DNA from: Meghimatium bilineatum
Taxonomy: Eukaryota; Mollusca; Gastropoda; Stylommatophora; Philomycidae
Direction of reading: 5' to 3'
Assembly (NCBI GenBank): GCA_034231615.1
Contig: CM067317.1
Span: forward strand, 19,861,379 to 19,925,378
Length of the DNA: 64,000 nucleotides
This document shows, piece after piece, positions 12,001 through 24,000 of this stretch. A model generated the notes under the pieces. That model was not told the DNA's origin. It made no database searches and was given only the letters and a program-made list of their open reading frames with translations. Each line of letters opens with the position of its first letter. Position 1 is the stretch's first letter. The position numbers and the translations under genes were made by a program.

Positions 12001-15000
12001 GCTAGTAAAGTTTACTGAGCATATTCCCACTGGCTCCCCATGTGGTTCCACTTAGTTTTCTCAGGATAGATAACTTCGTTCTGGCGTTTGTTGTTGCTTT
12101 GTTTATGTGCTGCTTCCATGTCAGCTTATCATCAAAAGTAACTCCGAGGTATGTGGGCTGTTTGTCTTCTTTCAAGAGCTCTCCATCTATCTTGATATGG
12201 CCGACTTTTTGTTTTGGTGAGAGGGTAAAGAGTGTAGTGCTGCACTTATCTGTATTAATGCTGACGCACCATCTATTTGCCCATAAGGTTAGGGCATCGA
12301 TAGCTCTTTGTATTTGTTTAGTGGCCACTGTTGCATGTTCTTCCGTGCACCAGATGACCAGGTCGTCAGCATAAATTGCCACTTTGGTCCCGTGTGGTAG
12401 TTCAGCAACTAGGTCATTGATGAAAACCAAGAAAAGTGTGGGTGACAGGACTCCTCCCTGGGGGACTCCATGACGCAGGACTTTCTTGCTCTTGCGACTA
12501 TCGAATTGTACCCTGGCTCTTCTATTATGCAGGTATGCTTTTACCAATTTGTACATTCGTGAGCTAACCCTGCAGTTTTGCAATTTCTTTAAGAACCCTT
12601 CTTTCTAGACCTTATCAAATGCTTTCCTGACGTCTATCCATGCTGCAAGTACCAATTTCTAATCGTGGAAGGCATCCTCAATCTCTTGGGAGAGGTACGT
12701 TGCCTGATCTTCAGTAGAGTAGCACTGTCTGAAATCCGCTTGCTGTGATACCAGAAGGTTTTCACTTTCAAGGTTCATCCAATGATATTATCACTTTAAA
12801 AAAAAGTATATTTGTATATTACTTATATTTATTCAATTTGTGTCATTCTAACAGATGAAGCTAATTTCTATAATTTCTTCATAGATGGATTTTATTTTTA
12901 CTTTCACAGGTACACATAATTCAGGTACATTCTCGTTGTCTAAAACTCTATCACCTGATTTAGATAAACTATGGGACTTATCATCCAAAACACCTTCTGA
13001 ACGTGCAGTTAAAGAAAGATTGATTTTCAACTGGGCACCGTGCCAGAAACTTGACTTCACACAACAGCTGTATGCTGGAATTCGTTACTTTGATGTGCGA
13101 GCTGCAGCCATGACAGGATCAGAAGACATTTTTATTGTGCATAGCGTTTTTGGACCAAAGGTTTGTAAATAAAAAATATAGAGTTAATAAAAACAATGTC
13201 TGTTCATTCTCAACAGGCCCATAATTGCTCATTGTTTTTTCCCGCAGATGATGAAGGGTTTTCGTTCTGATAGTTCCTGTAGATGTATCATCTTCTTCAT
13301 AGTTGACTCATGCGACATTTGAAGTCACAATTCTATCTTAACACTATGCAGATGGTTTCATATGAAAATCATTCCTCATTGAACTCTTGTAAAGGCTGTA
13401 CAACAACTATTTTCTCCTTTTTGATCACAAATCATATTTTTTAATATTAAAATATAGTTTCCTAAGTGACGGGTAATGCTAGGTATACCATTTTACTGCA
13501 GATGTGTCAACGTGTCTGACAGAAATAGATGAACTAGTTGTCCCAGAATGTGTATGCTATGCTCCTGGCAGCATGTGATGACCCTGAGATACAACTGTTA
13601 TGGAATGCCTCCATTTAGGGACTAAACATGCATCCATAGACTCCAAACATGTTTTTGAGGCAACCAAACCTTAAACGAGTTTGGGTGACACCATGGTTTG
13701 GATGACACCAAAGCATAGTTTCTAAACAAACCTCCGCCATCTTGTACTATCTTTAGCTATTGCATCTATAAATAACCAAACTGCCAGAGGATATGTGACA
13801 AGGTTGAGAGTGCCTTAGTAACTTAATAAATAAGCAATTAATACTATGTTGATGAAACTTACTGTATCTTAGTTGATGAAACTTACTGTATCTTAGTTGA
13901 TGAAACTTACTGTATCTTAGTTGATGAAACTTACTGTATCTTAGTTGATGAAACTTACTGTATCTTAGTTGATGAAACTTACTGTATCTTAGTTGATGAA
14001 ACTTACTGTATCTTAGTTGATGAAACTTACTGTATCTTAGTTGATGAAACTTACTGTATCTTAGTTGATGAAACTTACTGTATCTTAGTTGATGAAACTT
14101 ACTGTATCTTAGTTGATGAAACTTACTGTATCTTAGTTGATGAAACTTACTGTATCTTAGTTGATGAAACTTACTGTATCTTAGTTGATGAAACTTACTG
14201 TATCTTAGTTGATGAAACTTACTGTATCTTAGTTGATGAAACTTACTGTATCTTAGTTGATGAAACTTACTGTATCGTAATTGATGACACTTACTGTATC
14301 TTAGTTGATGAAACTTACTGTATCTTAGTTGATGAAACTTACTGTATCTTAGTTGATGAAACTTACTGTATCTTAGTTGATGAAACTTACTGTATCTTAG
14401 TTGATGAAACTTACTGTATCTTAGTTGATGAAACTTACTGTATCTTAGTTGATGAAACTTACTGTATCTTAGTTGATGAAACTTACTGTATTGTAATTGA
14501 TGAAACTTACTGTATCGTAATTGATGATACTTACTGTATCGTAATTGATGAAACTTACTGTATCGTAATTAATGAAACTTACTGTATCGTAATTGATGAA
14601 ACTTACTGTATCTTAATTGATGAAACTTACTGTATCTTAATTGATGAAACTTACTGTATCTTAGTTGATGAAACTTACTGTATTGTAATTGATGAAACTT
14701 ACTGTATCGTAATTGATGATACTTACTGTATCGTAATTGATGAAACTTACTGTATCGTAATTGATGAAACTTAATGTATCTTAGTTGATGAATCTTACTG
14801 TATCTTAGTTGATGAAACTTACTGTATCTTAGTTGATGAAACTTACTGTATCTTAGTTGATGAAACTTACTGTATCTTAGTTGATGAAACTTACTGTATC
14901 TTAGTTGATGAAACTTACTGTATCTTAGTTGATGAAACTTACTGTATCTTAGTTGATGAAACTTACTGTATCTTAGTTGATGAAACTTACTGTATCGTAA

Positions 15001-18000
15001 TTGATGAAACTTACTGTATCTTAGTTGATGAAACTTACTGTATCGTAATTGATGAAACTTACTGTATCTTAGTTGATGAAACTTACTGTATCTTAGTTGA
15101 TGAAACTTACTGTATCGTAATTGATGAAACTTACTGTATCTTAGTTGATGAAACTTACTGTATCTTAGTTGATGAAACTTACTGTATCTTAGTTGATGAA
15201 ACTTACTGTATCTTAGTTGATGAAACTTACTGTATCTTAGTTGATGAAACTTACTGTATCTTAGTTGATGAAACTTACTGTATCTTAGTTGATGAAACTT
15301 ACTGTATCTTAGTTGATGAAACTTACTGTATCTTAGTTGATGAAACTTACTGTATCGTAATTGATGAAACTTACTGTATCTTAGTTGATGAAACTTACTG
15401 TATCTTAGTTGATGAAACTTACTGTATCGTAATTGATGAAACTTACTGTATCTTAGTTGATGAAACTTACTGTATCTTAGTTGATGAAACTTACTGTATC
15501 TTAGTTGATGAAACTTACTGTATCTTAGTTGATGAAACTTACTGTATCTTAGTTGATGAAACTTACTGTATCTTAGTTGATGAAACTTACTGTATCTTAG
15601 TTGATGAAACTTACTGTATCTTAGTTGATGAAACTTACTGTATCTTAGTTGATGAAACTTACTGTATCTTAGTTGATGAAACTTACTGTATCTTAGTTGA
15701 TGAAACTTACTGTATCTTAGTTGATGAAACTTACTGTATCTTAGTTGATGAAACTTACTGTATCTTAGTTGATGAAACTTACTGTATCTTAGTTGATGAA
15801 ACTTACTGTATCTTAGTTGATGAAACTTACTGTATCTTAGTTGATGAAACTTACTGTATCTTAGGTGATGAAACTTACTGTATCTTAGTTGATGAAACTT
15901 ACTGTATCTTAGTTGATGAAACTTACTGTATCTTATATGATGAAACTTACTGTATCGTAATTGATGAAACTTACTGTATCTTAGTTGATGAAACTTACTG
16001 TATCTTAGTTGATGAAACTTACTGTATCTTAGTTGATGAAACTTACTGTATCTTAGTTGATGAAAATTACTGTATCGTAATTGATGAAACTTACTGTATC
16101 TTAGTTGATGAAACTTACTGTATCTTAGTTGATGAAACTTACTGTATCTTAGTTGATGAAACTTACTGTATCTTAGTTGATGAAACTTACTGTATCGTAA
16201 TTGATGAAACTTACTGTATCTTAGTTGATGAAACTTACTGTATCTTAGTTGATGAAACTTACTGTATCTTAGTTGATGAAACTTACTGTATCTTAGTTGA
16301 TGAAACTTACTGTATCGTAATTGATGAAACTTACTGTATCTTAGTTGATGAAACTTACTGTATCTTAGTTGATGAAACTTACTGTATCTTAGTTGATGAA
16401 ACTTACTGTATCGTAATTGATGAAACTTACTGTATCTTAGTTGATGAAACTTACTGTATCTTAGTTGATGAAACTTACTGTATCTTAGTTGATGAAACTT
16501 ACTGTATCTTAGTTGATGAAACTTACTGTATCGTAATTGATGAAACTTACTGTATCTTAGTTGATGAAACTTACTGTATCTTAGTTGATGAAACTTACTG
16601 TATCTTAGTTGATGAAACTTACTGTATCTTAGTTGATGAAACTTACTGTATCTTAGTTGATGAAACTTACTGTATCTTAGTTGATGAAACTTACTGTATC
16701 GTAATTGATGAAACTTACTGCAACTTAGTTGATGAAACTTAATGTATCTTAGTTGATGAAACTTAATGTATCTTAGTTGATGAAACTTACTGTATCTTAG
16801 TTGATGAAACTTACTGTATCTTAGTTGATGAAACTTACTGTATCGTAATTGATGAAACTTACTGTATCTTAGTTGATGAAACTTACTGTATCTTAGTTGA
16901 TGAAACTTACTGTATCTTAGTTGATGAAACTTACTGTATCTTAGTTGATGAAACTTACTGTATCTTAGTTGATGAAACTTACTGTATCTTAGTTGATGAA
17001 ACTTACTGTATCGTAATTGATGAAACTTACTGTATCTTAGTTGATGAAACAATACTGTATCGTAATTGATGAAACTTACTGTATCTTAGTTGATGAAACT
17101 TACTGTATCTTAGTTGATGAAACTTACTGTATCTTAGTTGATGAAACTTACTGTATCTTAGTTGATGAAACTTACTGTAACTTAGTTGATGAAACTTACT
17201 GTATCTTAGTTGATGAAACTTACTGTATCTTAGTTGATGAAACTTACTGTATCTTAGTTGATGAAACTTACTGTATCGTAATTGATGAAACTTACTGTAT
17301 CTTAGTTGATGAAACTTACTGTATCTTAGTTGATGAAACTTACTGTATCTTAGTTGATGAAACTTACTGTATCTTAGTTGATGAAACTTACTGTATCTTA
17401 GTTGATGAAACTTACTGTATCTTAGTTGATGAAACTTACTGTATCTTAGTTGATGAAACTTAATGTATCTTAGTTGATGAAACTTACTGTATCTTAGTTG
17501 ATGAAACTTAATGTATCTTAGTTGATGAAACTTACTGTATCTTAGTTGATGAAACTTACTGTATCTTAGTTGATGAAACTTACTGTATCTTAGTTGATGA
17601 AACTTACTGTATCGTAATTGATGAAACTTACTGTATCTTAGTTGATGAAACTTACTGTATCTTAGTTGATGAAACTTACTGTATCTTAGTTGATGAAACT
17701 TACTGTATCTTAGTTGATGAAACTTACTGTATCGTAATTGATGAAACTTACTGTATCTTAGTTGATGAAACTTACTGTATCTTAGTTGATGAAACTTACT
17801 GTATCTTAGTTGATGAAACTTACTGTATCTTAGTTGATGAAACTTACTGTATCGTAATTGATGAAACTTACTGTATCTTAGTTGATGAAACTTACTGTAT
17901 CTTAGTTGATGAAACTTACTGTATCGTAATTGATGAAACTTACTGTATCTTAGTTGATGAAACTTACTGTATCTTAGTTGATGAAACTTACTGTATCGTA

Positions 18001-21000
18001 ATTGATGAAACTTACTGTATAGTAATTGATGAAACTTACTGTATCTTAGTTGATGAAACTTACTGTATCTTAGTTGATGAAACTTACTGTATCTTAGTTG
18101 ATGAAACTTACTGTATCGTAATTGATGAAACTTACTGTATCTTAGTTGATGAAACTTACTGTATCTTAGTTGATGAAACTTACTGTATCGTAGTTGATGA
18201 AACTTACTGTATCGTAATTGATGAAACTTACTGTATCTTAGTTGATGAAACTTACTGTATCTTAGTTGATGAAACTTACTGCAACTTAGTTGATGAAATT
18301 TACTGTATCTTAGTTGATGAAACTTAATGTATCTTAGTTGATGAAACTTACTGTATCTTAGTTGATGAAACTTACTGTATCTTAGTTGATGAAACTTACT
18401 GTATCGTAATTGATGAAACTTACTGCAACTTAGTTGATGAAACTTAATGTATCTTAGTTGATGAAACTTAATGTATCTTAGTTGATGAAACTTACTGTAT
18501 CTTAGTTGATGAAACTTAATGTATCTTAGTTGATGAAACTTACTGTATCGTAGTTGATGAAACTTACTGTATCTTAGTTGATGAAACTTACTGTATCTTA
18601 GTTGATGAAACTTACTGTATCTTAGTTGATGAAACTTACTGTATCGTAATTGATGAAACTTACTGCAAATTAGTTGATGAAACTTAATGTATCTTAGTTG
18701 ATGAAACTTAATGTATCTTAGTTGATGAAACTTACTGTATCTTAGTTGATGAAACTTACTGTATCTTAGTTGATGAAACTTACTGTATCGTAATTGATGA
18801 AACTTACTGTATCTTAGTTGATGAAACTTACTGTATCTTAGTTGATAAAACTTACTGTATCTTAGTTGATGAAACTTACTGTATCGTAATTGATGAAACT
18901 TACTGTATCTTAGTTGATGAACCTTACTGTATCTTAGTTGATGAAACTTACTGTATCGTAGTTGATGAAACTTACTGTATCGTAATTGATGAAACTTACT
19001 GTATCTTAGTTGATGAAACTTACTGTATCTTAGTTGATGAAACTTACTGCAACTTAGTTGATGAAATTTACTGTATCTTAGTTGATGAAACTTAATGTAT
19101 CTTAGTTGATGAAACTTACTGTATCTTAGTTGATGAAACTTACTGTATCTTAGTTGATGAAACTTACTGTATCGTAATTGATGAAACTTACTGCAACTTA
19201 GTTGATGAAACTTAATGTATCTTAGTTGATGAAACTTACTGTATCTTAGTTGATGAAACTTACTGTATCTTAGTTGATGAAACTTAATGTATCTTAGTTG
19301 ATGAAACTTACTGTATCTTAGTTGATGAAACTTAATGTATCTTAGTTGATGAAACTTACTGTATCTTAGTTGATGAAACTTACTGTATCTTAGTTGATGA
19401 AACTTACTGTATCTTAGTTGATGAAACTTACTGTATCGTAATTGATGAAACTTACTGTATCTTAGTTGATGAAACTTACTGTATCTTAGTTGATGAAACT
19501 TACTGTATCTTAGTTGATGAAACTTACTGTATCTTAGTTGATGAAACTTACTGTATCGTAATTGATGAAACTTACTGTATCTTAGTTGATGAAACTTACT
19601 GTATCTTAGTTGATGAAACTTACTGTATCTTAGTTGATGAAACTTACTGTATCGTAATTGATGAAACTTACTGTATCTTAGTTGATGAACCTTACTGTAT
19701 CTTAGTTGATGAAACTTACTGTATCGTAGTTGATGAAACTTACTGTATCGTAATTGATGAAACTTACTGTATCTTAGTTGATGAAACTTACTGTATCTTA
19801 GTTGATGAAACTTACTGCAACTTAGTTGATGAAATTTACTGTATCTTAGTTGATGAAACTTAATGTATCTTAGTTGATGAAACTTACTGTATCTTAGTTG
19901 ATGAAACTTACTGTATCTTAGTTGATGAAACTTACTGTATCGTAATTGATGAAACTTACTGCAACTTAGTTGATGAAACTTAATGTATCTTAGTTGATGA
20001 AACTTAATGTATCTTAGTTGATGAAACTTACTGTATCTTAGTTGATGAAACTTAATGTATCTTAGTTGATGAAATTTACTGTATCTTAGTTGATGAAACT
20101 TAATGTATCTTAGTTGATGAAACTTACTGTATCTTAATTGATGAAACTTAATGTATCTTAGTTGATGAAACTTACTGTATCTTAGTTGATGAAACTTACT
20201 GTATCTTAGTTGATGAAACTTACTGTATCTTAGTTGATGAAACTTACTGTATCTTAGTTGATGAAACTTACTTTATCGTAATTGATGAAACTTACTGTAT
20301 CTTAGTTGATGAAACTTACTGTATCTTAGTTGATGAAACTTACTGTATCTTAGTTGATGAAACTTACTGTATCTTAGTTGATGAAACTTACTGTATCTTA
20401 GTTGATGAAACTTACTGTATCTTAGTTGATGAACTTACTGTATCTTAGTTGATGAAACTTACTGTATCTTAGTTGATGAAACTTACTGTATCTTAGTTGA
20501 TGAAACTTACTGTATCTTATTTGATGAAACTTACTGTATCTTAGTTGATGAAACTTACTGTATCGTAGTTGATGAAACTTACTGTATCTTAGTTGATCAA
20601 ACTTACTGTATCTTAGTTGATGAAACTTACTGTATCTTAGTTGATGAAACTTACTGTATCTTAGTTGATCAAACTTACTGTATCTTAGTTGATGAAACTT
20701 ACTGTATCGTAGTTGATGAAACTTACTGTATCTTAGTTGATCAAACTTACTGTATCTTAGTTGATGAAACTTACTGTATCTTAGTTGATGAAACTTACTG
20801 TATCTTAGTTGATGAAACTTACTGTATCTTAGTTGATAAAACTTACTGCATCTTAGTTGATGAAACTTACTGTATCTTAGTTGATGAAACTTACTGTATC
20901 TTAATAGATGAAACTTACTGTATCTTAGTTGATGAAACTTACTGTATCGTAGTTGATGAAACTTACTGTATCTTAGTTGATCAAACTTACTGTATCTTAG

Positions 21001-24000
21001 TTGATGAAACTTACTGTATCTTAGTTGATGAAACTTACTGTATCTTAGTTGATCAAACTTACTGTATCTTAGTTGATGAAACTTACTGTATCGTAGTTGA
21101 TGAAACTTACTGTATCTTAGTTGATCAAACTTACTGTATCTTAGTTGATGAAACTTAATGTATCTTAGTTGATGAAACTTAATGTATCTTAGTTGATGAA
21201 ACTTACTGTATCTTAGTTGATGAAACTTACTGTATCTTAGTTGATGAAACTTACTGTATCGTAATTGATGAAACTTACTGCAACTTAGTTGATGAAACTT
21301 ACTGTATCTTAGTTGATGAAACTTAATGTATCTTAGTTGATGAAACTTACTGTATCTTAGTTGATGAAACTTACTGTATCTTAGTTGATGAAACTTACCG
21401 TATCTTAGTTGATGAAACTTACTGTATCTTAGTTGAAGAAACTTACTGTATCTTAGTTGATGAAACTTACTGTATCTTAGTTGATGAAACTTACTGTATC
21501 TTAGTTGATGAAACTTACTGTATCTTAGTTGATGAAACTTACTGTATCTTAGTTGATGAAACTTACTGTATCTTAGTTGATGAAACTTACTGTATCTTAG
21601 TTGATGAAACTTACTGTATCTTAGTTGATGAAACTTACTGTATCTTAGTTGATGAAACTTACTGTATCTTAGTTGATGAAACTTACTGTATCGTAGTTGA
21701 TGAAACTTACTGTATCTTAGTTGATCAAACTTACTGTATCTTAGTTGATGAAACTTACTGTATCTTAGTTGATGAAACTTACTGTATCTTAGTTGATGAA
21801 ACTTACTGTATCTTAGTTGATGAAACTTACTGTATCTTAGTTGATGAAACTTACTGTATCGTAGTTGATGAAACTTACTGTATCTTAGTTGATGAAACTT
21901 ACTGTATCTTAGTTGATGAAACTTACTGTATCTTAGTTGATGAAACTTACTGTATCTTAGTTGATGAAACTTACTGTATCTTAGTTGATGAAACTTACTG
22001 TATCTTAGTTGATGAAACTTACTTTATCGTAATTGATGAAACTTACTGTATCTTAGTTGATGAAACTTACTGTATCTTAGTTGATGAAACTTACTGTATC
22101 TTAGTTGATGAAACTTACTGTATCTTAGTTGATGAAACTTACTGTATCTTAGTTGATGAAACTTACTGTATCTTAGTTGATGAACTTACTGTATCTTAGT
22201 TGATGAAACTTACTGTATCTTAGTTGATGAAACTTACTGTATCTTAGTTGATGAAACTTACTGTATCTTAGTTGATGAAACTTACTGTATCTTAGTTGAT
22301 GAAACTTACTGTATCGTAGTTGATGAAACTTACTGTATCTTAGTTGATCAAACTTACTGTATCTTAGTTGATGAAACTTACTGTATCTTAGTTGATGAAA
22401 CTTACTGTATCTTAGTTGATGAAACTTACTGTATCTTAGTTGATGAAACTTACTGTATCTTAGTTGATGAAACTTACTGTATCTTAGTTGATGAAACTTA
22501 CTGTATCTTAGTTGATGAAACTTACTGCATCTTAGTTGATGAAACTTACTGTATCTTAGTTGATGAAACTTACTGTATCGTAATTGATGAAACTTACTGT
22601 ATCGTAATTGATGAAACTTACTGCATCTTAGTTGATGAAACTTACTGTATCTTAGTTGATGAAACTTACTGTATCGTAATTGATGAAACTTACTGTATCG
22701 TAATTGATGAAACTTACTGTATCGTAATTGATGAAACTTACTGTATCTTAGTTGATGAAACTTACTGTATCGTAATTGATGAAACTTACTGTATCGTAAT
22801 TGATGAAACTTACTGTATCGTAATTGATGAAACGTACTGCAACTTAGATGATGAAACTTAGTATCTATTTCATCTAGCACTTTTCAAATACTGCACATAA
22901 TACTGCACAGGTATAATCACACAAATAATAATACACAGGACATAATAGATGTTTTGACCAAAAAGCATTTATCAAGATAAGCACATAACATCAAAAGACG
23001 ACGAGTAGAAATGACAACGACACACACACAGGTGTACGAGCAATATGTGGATGTGAGATGCCGGAAATATAGGAACAGGAAGTACATAGAAACTTAAATA
23101 TTGGGGTGTAAAGGTCCTTGCATTGCTCTCGCGAGGACCAGGGTTAGCAGAAAACCAAGATCCTAAAAGCACCTCCTTGTGGTGCACCCTGGAAATAGAA
23201 ATACAGTGGCTCTTGCTGTATTCCTGGCTAATGCTTTTAGGCTCGTGTTCGTGGATGTGAGAATACTGTAGATGGAATGAGAACTGCCTGCAGAGAGACA
23301 CGAGATATCTCAGAAACCTCTATACCATCGCATCCAACATATGCATGGCATCTGTGCTTTCCGACCTGGCCAGCTTAAAAAGCAGAAACATTGGAGGGGC
23401 GGCCAATGTGAATGTCCCTAACATACAGTGATTTGTATACACGTCATATGTAAAAGTTAACACTTGCTAGAGGACATCGCTGTGTACATGAATAGATTCA
23501 GTGGCAAGAGAGCTACAATGATCCAGCACAAGACTGACTGGTGTAAGCGTTGTTCATGCTCAAGAAAACTCTGAAGCTGACATGTTTCATCTCAATTGAC
23601 CCCGTTCAAAGTAGGAGTTATGACTCAGGTAATGGATACGCCAAGGTATTGGATACGTCAACTAGAACATGTACTCTTGGGTATGGAAGAAAGCTTTGAA
23701 TACAGCTTCCCATTGCACACAGGACAAGCATTGAACACATGTTGGTGAGCTCTTTGTTCAAATGTCTGACCGAAGTAGTGTTGAAACTCGGAATCTGGAC
23801 ACTGAGGGCAATGTAGAGGTGGGGGGTGGGTGCAAGTCCCTACCGACATTGCAAACTTAGCCAAACTCGACTGTCGGTCATTGCATAACACGGCTCATAC
23901 AGAGAGAATTGGGTTCAGTATCCAAGGGCCCACTGCAAAGCCCCTTGCCCAAGATTCGTATGTCTCTGGGTAATATATGCAATGGTGAAGAGTCAAAATA

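Larger units (their letters stand above)
9037..12909. other. PLCXD intron 1
   Basis: It holds two copies of dispersed repeat R and a 2.07-kb antisense LINE (10700-12772). The remainder (about 9750-10690) is AT-rich with no gene; the frame at 10115-10468 has no recognisable domain. Confidence 0.8.

Noticed and set aside
14569-17052. 827-residue open frame on the minus strand
   Set aside because: It lies wholly in the 24-bp satellite, is open because the period is a multiple of three, and the other strand is open too.
13848-22865. CRISPR-like array
   Set aside because: Units are contiguous with no unique spacers, and the DNA is eukaryotic.
13848-22865. C/D-box snoRNA-like boxes in each satellite unit (TTGATGA)
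   Set aside because: The C-box purine is a T, no CUGA D box lies at the right distance, and a 24-nt unit is too short for a snoRNA.
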